This document shows positions 51,810 to 62,969 of a DNA stretch of 64,000 nucleotides, piece by piece. The stretch comes from Triplophysa rosa. Its lineage: Eukaryota > Chordata > Actinopteri > Cypriniformes > Nemacheilidae. Each line of letters opens with the position of its first letter. Within the stretch, counting starts at the first letter, position 1. The stretch is from positions 12,738,550-12,802,549 of the forward strand of contig NC_079902.1 in assembly GCF_024868665.1 (NCBI RefSeq), written 5' to 3'. A model generated the notes under the pieces. The model did not search any database and was not told where the DNA came from. It saw only the letters and a list, made by a program, of their open reading frames with translations. Both the position numbers and the translations under genes were made by a program.

Positions 51810-54800
51810 CTGCCTATGCTCGTGCGCGTTCGATAGAGGAGCTGCCAGAAAGAGCAGAGGCCCCACGGCTCGATTAAAAGCACGTTTCGGTGCCCATCCT
51901 TAAATAACATGTTCATATCGCAATGACAATAAAAATACGATCAATCTTATCTTTGAGCCCTACTTTCTAAACTTATAAAAATACTCAAATGCAATGCTAA
52001 CTCTGAAACATGGCATTAACTTACATCTCTTTGTGATGCCTTTGCAGGTGTCTTACAAAATTGGATGTTGTCCCACAGGTTTCGGAGAAAGTTTTGTTGC
52101 AAAAAATTTCCTTTTAAGCGCACTGACGATAAATTCTTTATGGTTTGTAAAAACCATCATTTTATTTACCGCTGCTCGCTGACATCGTGCCTAATGAATG
52201 ATTGATGCTGTTCAGTTCGCGCTGCGGACGAATCATTCATTTGAACCGGTTCAATCTTTTAAGTGAACCGGTCGAACCAGTTCACCTGAATTGTTTGCGT
52301 TTAGCGTTTCCCGTAAACACTTAATATTACCCACAAATAAATTCAGTTCTTCAATTTCTGGCATGCATGACAGTCCCGAGGACTTGAACCAATATACCGG
52401 AGTTATTTAGTTACACCAACAGCACACACTGAACTGAACTGCTGTGTGAAGAGAGAACTTATGAACACACGCGGCTCTCGTTCTTGAGTCGAGAGTCGGC
52501 AACAGTTTTCGGATCACAAGAAGCATGCTCTATCAATGTTTTGTTTTGAAGGAGAAAAAAAAATATATATACAGTATCTGGACTCGGTCGAGACCGACTA
52601 GAACATTTGGCGAGACCAATGACCAAGTCCGAGTGCAAATACCAACGAGTCCAAGACAAGTCCGAGATCATAAAAAACGACTCGAGACCGGACTCGAGTA
52701 CTACAGCACTAGTATGGCCATAGTGATGTCCCTTTGCAGGGGCTATAACAAAGGAGAGTTTATCATTTGAGATTTTTGTTTCCCGGTGTTATGTGAATGC
52801 AAATATGGAGCGGAGGTAAATTTGTAACATTTATGAGGGATTAGGATTCTTGAGTTAAAGTCCCCGTGAACCAGAAGTTGCCATCGTTTTTTACTTCCAT
52901 ATTTTGACGCATCTCAGAGTGAAATGGAATTTTGAATGTGAAAAATAGTGTGCGTGGCTTTCGTCTTTCTCTGCGATTTGATTGAATGTATAAAAACAGC
53001 CGTTGCATTTTGAAATGGAACTGGCAGCAGACTGACAGTTAAAGGGGAGGAGTTAACGGATGCTCCGCCCAAGCCGTTTAACATACGTCATCTAAAATGG
53101 ATAGTCATTACAGGACGGAAGTGCGTTTTCTGCCTTTAACTAAAGCTTATGAGGGCATACAATTTTTAAAAAGAGAATGACGCACATTGATAAACTATTT
53201 ACAACAAACGCTGCAATATTTCATGAAAAAATAGGGAATTCACTGGGACTTTAATGCTGGTAATGCATAATTAATGTGCTCTTAACTAGTCAAACTCTTT
53301 ATGAAGAATTAACAGAGGCTCTGCATTAAATTTTCATCCATGGAAGTGTTGCAGTGCATTAAAACGTTGGAGTGAGACCGCTGAAATATCCATTTCTGTA
53401 TCTTAAATCTCTCCACACATAACTATAGTGTACTTAAGGGATCTACAACACATAGAAAGGCTGAAGACATCATGGCCGGAGGCAAGGTTTATTTGTTTAT
53501 GCATTTTATGCACAGTTGTCTTAGTTTTTTATTCACTTTCAAATCTCTCCCAATTTCATTATTGTTAGTGATATTATTGCATACTATTTTTAGAAAATTT
53601 GCATTGCAAATGGATGAGGTGGTTATTTGCATGAAAGTTTGCATGTGCAGATCATGTACAGTACACACAGTCCATATCAAACAACGGTTGATATGTTGGT
53701 AACATCAAATGTCATTGGTTCTTGCATAAAAAGAGACAATGAGATTTGATGTTATAGTATTGGAATTACAGTGTGTATACACACATATTTTTTCATCAAG
53801 AACCAGATTTTCACAAAAAAATAAATTGCATTTTGGTTTATGTAAACACTAGCACACTAATATACAGCATTATATAGAAGTGTTTTATTATACTTTTGGA
53901 AATTTGGATTAAATGTTGCAGAATAATGCGAAAACAGAAAACTTGTAAAACAAAAGTTTTTGACTAAAACAATGACAGCAAAAGATGGAACAAAATTACT
54001 GCGTGTAATGAAAGAATTGTAACTAGCATAAATACTGCAAAAAAAAACAAGTTCATATTCACTTTTAAGCAATACAACAGTAATATTTTCACAGTTTTCA
54101 TGCGTTTTGTCATGCTGTTAGTCTTTCACATTCCTGAGGTTTGATTTGGTTGAAATTTAACAGATACTGGACTGGAATTGTAACATTACATGTAGAATGC
54201 TGATTAAATTAAAATTTGAAATGGTCTCTAATTTTTTTCCACAGCTGTAAATATATATATGCATATATATATATATATATATGAAAAGTTTGGTTCCAAA
54301 ATGAGAACTCCATTTTTATTTATTTTTTTAAAATCATGTATTTTTTAAATTTTGCATTCCAATTAATATCAATCAAACTGCAGTTGGTTAAAAAAAAATA
54401 CAGCCAACTAACACAATAAAACAATAAAAACATGATAACATTATAAAAAACATGATTTTTGATCATTTTAAAAAACGGAGTTATCTCATTTTGGAACCAA
54501 ACAATAATTATAAATACTCGAAAATACTCATCATCTCTCAATATTCATCACCTTCAACATGTATTATCCACCCACTTGTGTCAAGTAAGTAATATTGTCT
54601 ACACACATGCCCTAAATCACAGTTGATGTTTAATTCTCTTTGGCCATCAGGTGCTTTTTTTAATCCCCTCTCATTTTGCTTGCTGGTGGAGTAGAGCATA
54701 TTTGCTCCAAGCACTAAGCAATCAGTAATGATGATTGTCAGTCCTCCCTGCCCCGGGGATCCTTCGCTGTTTTCCACCTAGAGACCAGCCAGACCAATGA

Positions 54801-57800
54801 AACGGCATTATTGATTTTACAAACAGTAAGGCCTTTTTAAACCCAACCACAAAACACTGCAGATGTGCTTTATGTTGTCTGATCTGTAGAACACACTTCT
54901 TTCCCCTTGTGTTGGACATTTTACGTGTGTAATTCACTAAGGTAGGCTAAACAGGAGGGCGGATATGCTTGAACACAGTGACAGGAGTGGCTTTGTGTTA
55001 TTATTTGTGTTTGTGTGATTCGAGATACCAGGGTTGTTTAACTGTTCTTATACCACAGTTCTTTGCCAAACAATTTCTGAGCAGTCCACTTAAATACAAA
55101 CATTTGGTTTTTAATTTTGTTTATATGAAACCCATTAAGTGTTATGTGCTCATTTAGGTGTCAGGAAACCGAAATCTGCTATTCCGAGCGGCTTATCTGT
55201 GCTATTGATGATTGGGTAGAGAGGTCACATCCAGCACCGGATGATGCGTAATGTCCGGGAAGCTTAGGGCTGTGAGAGGAACTGATGACGGAGCTGGTCC
55301 AGGATGCTTAAAGTCATCAGAGGGGATGTTATTCATCACGCACACACAGACTTTTCCTCATTTTTGCTTCGCCCTGCCCTACCACTGCTTTCACAATAAT
55401 AAATGGATTTCCCTGCAGCAGTCTACTCGGGATGTGGTCTGCGGAAAGTTTTATCGACCAGCTTTCCTCTGGATTTTTCTCCGTGAGTTGAAAACCGAAC
55501 AGATCAAACTGATCCAGCCGGTCTTACCGGTACCAGTGACAATGCTGAGGGCTCAGGCATGCTGACACACCAGTGTGATGTGTCCGTTTNNNNNATAAAA
55601 AACATGATTTTTGATCATTTTAAAAAACGGAGTTATCTCATTTTGGAACCAAACAATAATTATAAATACTCGAAAATACTCATCATCTATCAATATTCAT
55701 CACCTTCAACATGTATTATCCACCCACTTGTGTCAAGTAAGTAATATTGTCTACACACATGCCCTAAATCACAGTTGATGTTTAATTCTCTTTGGCCATC
55801 AGGTGCTTTTTTTAATCCCCTCTCATTTTGCTTGCTGGTGGAGTAGAGCATATTTGCTCCAAGCACTAAGCAATCAGTAATGATGATTGTCAGTCCTCCC
55901 TGCCCCGGGGATCCTTCGCTGTTTTCCACCTAGAGACCAGCCAGACCAATGAAACGGCATTATTGATTTTACAAACAGTAAGGCCTATTTAAACCCAACC
56001 ACAAAACACTGCAGATGTGCTTTATGTTGTCTGATCTGTAGAACACACTTCTTTCCCCTTGTGTTGGACATTTTAAGTGTGTAATTCACTAAGGTAGGCT
56101 AAACAGGAGGGCGGATATGCTTGAACACAGTGACAGGAGTGGCTTTGTGTTATTATTTGTGTTTGTGTGATTCGAGATACCAGGGTTGTTTAACTGTTCT
56201 TATACCACAGTTCTTTGCCAAACAATTTCTGAGCAGTCCACTTAAATACAAACATTTGGTTTTTAATTTTGTTTATATGAAACCCATTAAGTGTTATGTG
56301 CTCATTTAGGTGTCAGGAAACCGAAATCTGCTATTCCGAGCGGCTTATCTGTGCTATTGATGATTGGGTAGAGAGGTCACATCCAGCACCGGATGATGCG
56401 TAATGTCCGGGAAGCTTAGGGCTGTGAGAGGAACTGATGACGGAGCTGGTCCAGGATGCTTAAAGTCATCAGAGGGGATGTTATTCATCACGCACACACA
56501 GACTTTTCCTCATTTTTGCTTCGCCCTGCCCTACCACTGCTTTCACAATAATAAATGGATTTCCCTGCAGCAGTCTACTCGGGATGTGGTCTGTGGAAAG
56601 TTTTATCGACCAGCTTTCCTCTGGATTTTTCTCCGAGAGTTGAAAACCGAACAGATCAAACTGATCCAGCCAGTCTTACCGGTACCAGTGACAATGCTGA
56701 GGGCTCAGGCATGCTGACACACCAGTGTGATGTGTCCGTTTTACTCAACACTTGAAGTTGTGTGACTGGAAATGATCCTTTTTTGTTGCTGAATTTCATT
56801 ACTTCATTGTACTGTACTGTGTGCTAGCATTACAGCACTGAACAGGACGTTGGAGGGTTACAGGCCACGCCCAGTCATGTACAGTTCGAATGAGCTGGTC
56901 AAACCGGAGTTCTGGTATGCACTGCAGTGTAGGAGAACTTCTGTTACACATGTTGATGTCATAGTCATATGCAGTGTTGTGGATTACTAATATAAACATT
57001 GTATACTATAGTAAAGTTCAAAAACACTATAGTATCTAAGAATTTTACTGCAGTTTTACTACTGTAATTTATGTGGACAAATATACCACTATTGTATAGT
57101 TAAAAAGGAAAAATACACAACTGAGAAATATTCAAACAAATTTAGGTAATCTAAAAATGATACGGCCCTAATTTATTCATCTGTATGTAACATTAATGTC
57201 TTTTGTCAGTTACATGTCTATTCATGATGAACTGAACTTGCATATTTTTTTTAATGATGACAACAGACGATTTATACTCCTACAGTTTGGCCTGTGCTAC
57301 CAAATTTTAAACCTTTCTAGCACCAGTGCTATGTGCAAAAAATGTGAATCGCCCCTAACCCATCTAATGTTTGGGAAGCCCTGCTTTAATATGCAACTTA
57401 TTTTGCTCAGTTTGTGATTTCTTAAGCAACATCATTTAAAGATCAGATGAGCGATTACTTATCAAAGTGATCTGATGTTAATGATAAAATTTGTGAAAAA
57501 CTTCTTATGGCTACAGATAAGCCTGAATATATAGCAAATTACATAATTAATGAAGTAAATGTGGCAAATTCCCCCCCGTGGCTGGATGTACCCTTTGAGA
57601 TGGTGAACCATTACAGTGATGTACTGTATTAGCCATACATTACCGTAGTATGCTTGGTCTAGATTTCAGCATTGAACGGAGGAGGAGCGCAAACGTGACC
57701 CTATTAATAGCTCAATGCAGTGGCCTGTGGAGCCGGCCAATCTGCTGCAGGCTGAGCTAGAGAGGCACTTTTAGTGGACCCAAATCATCCGCAATTTATG

Positions 57801-60800
57801 GGAGAAACCACATTCATCTCTGTATGGCTGTCTGCCGGCAGGGATAGAGAAAGCACAGTCATTCATAGTAAACATAAGCTCTGACTGCTTCATTGTTGTG
57901 TATGAAAAGAATGTCTTTAGAGCAGACTGAGCCAGACAAATATTAGAAAACCGTCTCTCTCAATGACTTATCTCTTCCTTTGCTTGAGCAGGGTCAGAGA
58001 TGGCTCATACGGTTTTAAAAGAGACTGAAATGGCTTCATGTTGGATTTAGCAAAGTTGTGGAGTAACAAGAAAAAAGCGATACATAAAATCATGCTGGTT
58101 TGAAAGAGCATAAAATATGAATAACTAAAGAATGTAAAGGAATAGATCACCTTCAAAATGAAAATTCTGTCATCATTTACTCACCCTGTTGTCATTTTAA
58201 ACCTGTGCGATTTTCTTTCCTCTGCAAAACACAAAAAAAGAAATAAAAAAAATGGTTGGTAACCAAAAACTGTTGGTCCCCAAAGACTTCTATTGTATGG
58301 ACACAAAACCAATGCAAATCAATGTCGACCAACGGTTTTCTGTTTTCAACATTTTTCAAAATATCTTCTTTTGTGTTCTCCAGAAGACAGTCATGCAGGT
58401 TCGAAATGTGTAAATAATGACATGATTTCCATTTTAAAGGTGAACTATCCCTTTAAGTACTGTACTTTTTATTTATATTTGGTTAAACTAACCCTGTAAA
58501 GTCAAACTGCCTAATTTCAGATCAGACAGCAACACCGATGTTAGTCCCGCCCTAAACTTACATCAAGTCCGTTTAATGCTGCTAGTGGCGCAACTTAACC
58601 CAACAACTTTCTAACCCTTGTTGTTTATCATTTGTCCCTTATAGATGCCCGTACCTGGCCGTGCACCTGTCTCCTGCCATCCCTGTGTTTGCAGTGTTGC
58701 TGTTTTTCTTCGTGATGGCCATGCTGCTGAAAACCAGCTTCAGTGACCCAGGGGTGCTGCCGCGGGCGCTGCCGGAGGAGGCCAGCTTCATTGAGATGGA
58801 GATCGGTGAGTGTGAAGTTAACTGAGTTCAGAGGAAGTGAACTGAGGTTTAATGAGGTTTGCGCGTCAGTGCCACCTGTGGGTGTTCTGACCCAGTGAAT
58901 AGTGTAGTGCTCCGCGTTAGTGGGACATCGTAAGCTCAGCTTTGCTGTTTTATTTATCGCTTTGTTAAGTTAAGCAAATGAAGAGCTGGGTGTGTTCAAC
59001 CGTGAATTCATATCTTGGACGTCTTGTGTTCTTGACTTCCTCTCAAGGTTAATGGGTTGCGTATCACGGCTGTCTTGTCATCTGGTAAAATCTGCTTTTT
59101 GGAATTTAAGGTCAGACTGTGCAACTGTAGATGTAAACAGCTCTGACTGACATGAAATGTTTCCATGTTATTTTGAGATTTTATAATAACATAAAATTTT
59201 AAAGAACAGTTTAACTGGGGTATTCATTTAAGACATTTAAAGTGATAATTCACCCAAAAATGAAAATTCTGTCATCATTTACTCACCCTTTTTTCATTTC
59301 AAACCTGTATGACTTTCTTTCTTCTGCAGAACACAAAAGAAGATTGTGTAACTGAACAGCACTGGCCCCCATTCACTTCTATTGTATGGATACAAAACCA
59401 GTGAATGGGGGGGCCAGTTAATGACATTCTTCAAAATATCTTCTTTTGTGTTCTGCAGAATAAAGAAAGTCATACAGGTCTGAATTGACAAGAGGGAGAG
59501 TAAATGATGACAGAATCTTTACAAATTTTAAGTTGTTTATTATAAAAATGAATAATTTAATTTGAATTAAAAAGGAAATTAAATAAAAAAGGAAAATTTT
59601 CATCCACAAAAAATGACACACTTACCCTGCAGCAAAACTGATGACCTGAAAATACAAATAAAAAACTGGGTTATATCTTTAAATTAATATGTATTTAGTT
59701 AAAAAAAAAAGCGAACTTGTCCTACTTTGAATGTCAGAAAGGTTAGCGTCATTGCATTGGACTAATTAGATTAGATTAACTGTTCTCATTGCTCCTGGCG
59801 ATTCATTTGTGTGGTGCTTGCTCACTCCTCTCTTAGGGAATATTGTCTTTTGCATTTCAGTCACCAGCTTGTCACTGTTTTATAAGACCTGAGCTACTGT
59901 AAAGATGAACTCAATTATTATCATGAGCCCCCTTAAATCCCCACCCTCATATTCTTCTCTTCTTGTCTTCCTCCTCCCTTAATTCCAGTCTATCTTCTTT
60001 ACCTTCAACACCCATGCTGATTAAATGTATAAATACAATAAAATGTAATTCTATTTTATGTTTACATACTGTTGTTAATACAGAACACACCCTCAAACAC
60101 CGCTTGTTTTAAAGGAATAGTTCACCCCAAAATGGTCCACGTTGACTTGACCATTGTCATTTTTATTCCTACCATGGAAAGTCAATTTTTTAGGTGAACT
60201 GTTCCTTTAAGTTCATGAAGGACCGGCTTTAATAATGACATTAAACTAAATGAGCACACAGCAATCCAGATAAAAACATTTTTTTATATTTTAATAGTCC
60301 TTAAATGCCAAGGAGGTTTTTTTGGGATAAGAACATTAGTGATATATATTTAACTGTTAATCGTTGTTTAATTCCTATAGGTAATATTACATTTATTAAG
60401 TAAGAACAAAGCATATGTTATGTAATAATTCTAAGTTAGGTCAAAAAGTGCAAGAAAATCACACATTTGAAGGAAAAATCTTTTTAAAATGATGCATGAT
60501 TTTTTGTCAAATAAATTAAAATATTACACTAAAACCATAAAGACAAGATCAATAATTTAAAGAAATTGTTCATCACATACCTAACAAGGTCACTGTGAGT
60601 ACATTATGCATGAAGATATTAGTGTATTTACATTTATTAAGCATTGCAAATATCCTTCCTCGGACCTTTATCAGCATCACTGTTAACGCTCAGATGTGCA
60701 CTGAGGTGGTACAGTATTTTATTATTGATGTTCACTAAACCAGGACATCATTATTTCTAACTGTCCTCCTGATAAACCTGTGTTCTCTGATGTCATTAAA

Positions 60801-62413
60801 TATCATTAAATATCCACACATCTCTGTTTGCGCTCACTTTTGTACAACATATTCATGTGCAAATTACAGCTCTGCATAAAAAGGGCTGTCAGCGCAAAAT
60901 TTTCTGTTACCATCGCTCCAATTCAACATCCTAGTTTTAATATGCTATTTTGTTAGATAATTTTGTCTGTATGCGTATGTGCAGCTGGTTAAATAGCCTA
61001 ATGTTGGCTCAGATCCGTCACAGATGTACTGTTTTATCCAAGCCAGACATGTGAATTCAGAGAATGCAGTGTAGTTCTGCCTCTTGGACACATGCAGGGA
61101 GCTGACAAATGTTAGGAAATTATCTTTTTTTCAGAGCGTGACAAGGTAGTCTTGTGGTTTGTCTTCAGTAATGTCGCTATCATTAGATGAAAGTGTCTCA
61201 TATAATGCTTGGGCTCAAAAAAGGATGAACATAGATCAGAAGTAATATCTAGTCTGCATCTTTGAGATTTGTGCATTTAGATTCAAGGAGACAAAATATG
61301 AAAAATAGTTATTGGTATCATCATATCCACTCATTGTAACCAAATCTCTAGTTACAGTGGAGTAGAGGATACCATTAACTATTTACAACAGAGGTTTGTT
61401 TTTTAAACAAATTGAGGATTCCAAGGACTAAGTCAACCAAAAAATGATTTAATCATCTTCGTGGTTGTATATACTGTACTAACATGTACATTTCTAGAGG
61501 AATGTGTAGAAATGCATGAACATTCCCTTAAAAATTCACCAATCTTGTGTGTACCTGTTGATGCACAATGGCCTCTAAACATAATATTTTTTTAACAGTT
61601 GATATCCTTCCTTTTCTGAATTATTGATTGTGTTAAATGTTAATTTCACTCAGTCAAATCGCACTCAAAACATTCAAGTGCGCAAACAGACCAAGACCAA
61701 GAAAGATATAGTTCAAAGAAATGAAATTTGTCATAATTTATTTTTCCTCATGGCATTTTAAACCTGTATGACTTTCTGTCTTCTGTGAAACACAAAATAA
61801 GGTATTTTGAAAATGGTCTCAGTGGTTTTGTCAATACAATGGTAAGCAATATGGTCCAGTGTTGTTTGGTTATCAACATACTTCAAAATATCTTCTTTTG
61901 TGTTCTGCAGAAGAAAGAAACTCATACATGTTTAGAATGACATATAAGTAAATGACAGAATTTTTTGAGTGAATTATCTCTTTAAATGTCCAAAACAAAA
62001 TAATAGCCCTACTGTAAGCACAGCTATTCTGTACCTGAATTTTGCTCATTTAGCAAAACCACACACACTCTCAACGTTTACAAGTGTGATCTATTACTGT
62101 TTTCAAAGCTGTGTGTCATTGAGATGCTGTATTGAGTGGTCGTGTGTTAATGCTCCTTCAGTGGCTATACTGTGTCATTCATATGAATCCTAATGAGCGA
62201 GACTTGTAGGCTGCCGTTTGCCACGTTGACTGTTTCTATCTGACTCTCTTGCAGAAGCGGCCAATGGGAATGTCCTGGCCGGGCAGCGGCCTCCCCCTCG
62301 CATCAAGAATGTGCAAATCAACAATCAGATAGTCAAACTGAAGTACTGCTACACCTGCAAGATCTTCAGACCCCCTCGTGCTTCCCACTGCAGCATCTGT
62401 GACAACTGTGTGG
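43617..62413 (+). CDS. zdhhc9: Palmitoyltransferase ZDHHC9, first three coding exons; gene continues past the window
   Basis: Exons: 43617-43780 (ATG in CCACCATGT), 58645-58805, 62255-62413; phases agree and the frame is open after the last donor (GTGAGT). The 161 codons match human ZDHHC9: [20 protein letters not shown], membrane helix 1 [19 protein letters not shown], helix 2 around [15 protein letters not shown], the [13 protein letters not shown] block, RPPPRIKN and the first zinc ligands of the DHHC cysteine-rich domain ([20 protein letters not shown]). The exon with the catalytic DHHC motif is not in the window. ZDHHC14/18 differ in the N-terminus and around the second helix. ZDHHC9 with GOLGA7 palmitoylates HRAS and NRAS at the Golgi. 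The first coding intron is 14.9 kb and full of mobile DNA. Confidence 0.93.
43781..46239. other. zdhhc9 first coding intron, part before the LTR element
   Basis: AT-rich intronic DNA with no exon, RNA gene or complete mobile element recognised, apart from the small palindrome at 43901-43918. Confidence 0.4.
43901..43918. repeat. Perfect 18-bp palindrome after zdhhc9 exon 1
   Basis: CTTCCATTATAATGGAAG equals its own reverse complement. A related GCGCTTCCATGATAAT lies 50 bases upstream, so it may be the core of a small foldback repeat. Confidence 0.55.
46245..46399 (-). repeat. 3' LTR of the Gypsy-class element, internally deleted
   Basis: It matches both ends of the other LTR (TGTAACAAGTTCAAAGGCAA to ACGCCC...TTGCCA) but lacks about 175 bases in the middle: GGCTCTTTGTTTGTCATTTG joins parts that are apart in the full LTR. 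Confidence 0.88.
46450..46860 (-). pseudogene. Retrotransposon RNase H
   Basis: The frame holds [17 protein letters not shown], the linked block [17 protein letters not shown] and [14 protein letters not shown], that is, the catalytic acidic residues of a Gypsy RNase H. It continues ADFLSR. Confidence 0.92.
46900..47740 (-). pseudogene. Retrotransposon reverse transcriptase, broken
   Basis: In the element's direction: [11 protein letters not shown] (about 47600), [38 protein letters not shown], then frame changes. Near 47055-47090 the catalytic box reads [11 protein letters not shown]. Several frameshifts separate these blocks. Confidence 0.9.
47733..48632 (-). pseudogene. Retrotransposon integrase, broken
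   Basis: The core domain shows [26 protein letters not shown] and [10 protein letters not shown], so all three catalytic acidic residues are present. A C-terminal part follows in another frame ([29 protein letters not shown]). The N-terminal HHCC zinc-binding part is absent, and two short stretches within the core are missing compared with the family. Confidence 0.9.
48657..49600 (-). pseudogene. Retrotransposon Gag with SCAN-like domain
   Basis: The minus strand gives [17 protein letters not shown] near 49390-49340, then [18 protein letters not shown] and [20 protein letters not shown], a helical pattern very like the vertebrate SCAN domain. A Pro/Gly/Arg-rich tail follows. Frames are interrupted. 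Confidence 0.85.
49637..49654 (-). other. Primer-binding site for tRNA-Phe
   Basis: On the plus strand TCCCGGGTTTCGGCACCA equals the 3' end of vertebrate tRNA-Phe including CCA; the element therefore carries its complement, one base inside the 5' LTR. All 18 positions match by my recollection of the tRNA. Confidence 0.85.
49656..49985 (-). repeat. 5' LTR of the Gypsy-class element (330 bp)
   Basis: Read on the minus strand it runs TGGCAAAGG to CTTGTTACA, so it has TG...CA ends. It is fuller than the other LTR. Confidence 0.88.
50201..50307. repeat. Perfect 48-bp inverted repeat with 11-bp loop
   Basis: 50201-50248 (GTCACAGCACACGACTAATT...) and 50260-50307 are exact reverse complements; GTTCCACCATA separates them. 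There is no mismatch by eye. No TIR or target duplication typical of a transposon was found around it. Confidence 0.95.
50345..51124. mobile_element. Possible non-autonomous DNA transposon with imperfect TIRs
   Basis: The left end CCCTGTGTCTCGATCAGCTC resembles the reverse complement of the right end, CCCTTGGTCTCAATCAGCTC. No clear target duplication was found and no protein is encoded. Confidence 0.5.
50583..50735. repeat. Small foldback MITE nested in the previous element
   Basis: CACCATGTCTACACCGGACG at the left is inverted as GTCCGGTGTAGACACGGTG at the right, with about 90 bp between. A worn relative lies near 38587. Confidence 0.65.
51207..51392. repeat. 33-bp minisatellite with 66-bp higher-order period
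   Basis: Five copies of a 33-bp unit containing AAAGAGGTTCGAGTCCAAGT. Alternate copies carry TCAAGTCCAA or TCAAGRCCG, so the true period is 66 bp. The open frames through it ([11 protein letters not shown] on minus) are by-products of the period. Confidence 0.93.
51779..51806. repeat. (TG)n microsatellite
   Basis: About 12 TG units followed by CGCG, inside the hAT-type element. Confidence 0.9.
52720..53899. other. zdhhc9 intron, unassigned
   Basis: AT-rich intronic DNA between two repeats. No coding exon, RNA gene or structured repeat recognised. Confidence 0.35.
53900..54249. mobile_element. Diverged, partial copy of the 19166-19696 transposon, opposite orientation
   Basis: Shared blocks, in order, include AAATACTGCAAA, AACAAGTTCATA, CACAGTTTTCATG, GAGGTTTGATT and TGCTGATTAAATTAAAAT, ending GGTCTCTAATTTTTTTCCAC, then AGCTGTA. 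The left terminal repeat was not found. Confidence 0.7.
54250..54283. repeat. (AT)n microsatellite
   Basis: A run of AT repeats with one GC interruption, right after the transposon end. Confidence 0.85.
54287..54508. repeat. Short inverted-repeat element (about 220 bp)
   Basis: TTTGGTTCCAAAATGAGAAC at the left is inverted as ATCTCATTTTGGAACCAAA at the right. AT-rich centre, no coding content. Its right half is repeated after the N gap. Confidence 0.75.
54443..55589. repeat. First copy of a 1147-bp segment duplicated across an N gap
   Basis: It is followed by five N (55590-55594) and then the same 1147 bp again. I count about six single-base differences, roughly 99.5% identity. This suggests two haplotypes placed in tandem by the assembler. 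Confidence 0.9.
55595..56741. repeat. Second copy of the 1147-bp segment
   Basis: Same length and order as 54443-55589. No protein-coding gene is recognised in it. Confidence 0.9.
56742..58134. other. zdhhc9 intron, unassigned
   Basis: Intronic DNA without a recognised exon or repeat; short open frames show no family resemblance. Confidence 0.35.
58135..58455. repeat. Angel-like foldback MITE, nearly full length
   Basis: Starts TAAAGGAATAGATCACC and ends GGTGAACTATCCCTTTAA. The inner arms CTGTTGGTCCCCAAAGACTT and CGACCAACGGTTTTC also pair. It lies about 190 bp before the second zdhhc9 coding exon. Confidence 0.85.
59238..59521. repeat. Angel-like foldback MITE
   Basis: AAAGTGATAATTCACCCAAA and the following CTGTCATCATTTACTCACCC are mirrored by GAGAGTAAATGATGACAGAA at the right; central arms GAACACAAAAGAAGAT and ATATCTTCTTTTGTGTTC pair. 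Confidence 0.85.
60109..60210. repeat. Internally deleted Angel-like MITE (about 100 bp)
   Basis: TTAAAGGAATAGTTCACCCC and GGTGAACTGTTCCTTTAA are the two ends; almost all of the middle is gone. Confidence 0.8.
61700..61985. repeat. Angel-like foldback MITE
   Basis: Left arm AGAAAGATATAGTTC (worn), right end GAGTGAATTATCTCTTTAAA; the inner TTCTTCTGTG-type and CTTCAAAATATCTTCTTTTG arms are present. Confidence 0.8.
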
Positions 62414-62586
62414 GTGAGTTTTCCATAGCAACCATCACTGTTGCTGCTGGACATACTTTAGCTTTTAACAAACTTCTAATCCTTTATATTTAAATGTAGT
62501 GTATAATTTATTCTTCATAGCTTGTGATAAACATCATGTCTGATTACTTTTCTAAATGCTTGCACTGAAGAAATGAAGAAATCTCA

Positions 62587-62943
62587 TTAAAGGAACAGTT
62601 CACCCCTCAAAAAAAATTCGGTCATCATTTATTCACCCTTGAGTTGTTCCAAATCTGTATAAATGTCTTTGTTCTGAAGAACACATAGAAAGAAATTCGG
62701 AAGAATGCTTGTAACCAAACTTGGCCACCATTAACTACCATTGTACAAACAATTACAATGGTAGTCAAAAGTGCCCCAGAACTGTATGATTTCCTACATT
62801 TTTCAAAATATCTTCTTTTGTGTTCAACAGAACAAAGAAATTAATCAAAGAAATTAAAGAATTGAAGTTAAAGAAACTACTATGGTAGTCAATGGTGGCC
62901 AAGAGTAAATGAAGACTTAATTTTTGGGTAAACTGTTCCTTTA
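62587..62943. repeat. Angel-like foldback MITE after zdhhc9 exon 3
   Basis: Starts TTAAAGGAACAGTTCACCCC and ends TTTTGGGTAAACTGTTCCTTTAA. The right inner arm holds a second small inverted pair around CTACTATGGTAGTCAATGG. Confidence 0.85.
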
Positions 62944-62969
62944 ACTTGTGGCATTCACAGCAACATCCA

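Larger units (their letters stand above)
51175..52711. mobile_element. Non-autonomous hAT-type element with internal minisatellite
   Basis: The ends are TAGGGCTGTAGT and ACTACAGCACTA (reverse TAGTGCTGTAGT). A perfect 8-bp duplication GTATGGCC flanks it (51167-51174 and 52712-52719). Sub-terminal sequence on both sides is built of GAGTCCAAG/ACTCGAG-type units. No transposase is seen in 1537 bp. Confidence 0.92.
58806..62254. other. zdhhc9 second coding intron
   Basis: Intron with three Angel-like repeats (59238-59521, 60109-60210, 61700-61985). Between them is AT-rich DNA with no recognised exon. Confidence 0.5.

Noticed and set aside
54538..54777. Duplicated 79-codon frame (also at 55690-55929)
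   Set aside because: It appears twice only because the segment is duplicated across the N gap; no family resemblance.
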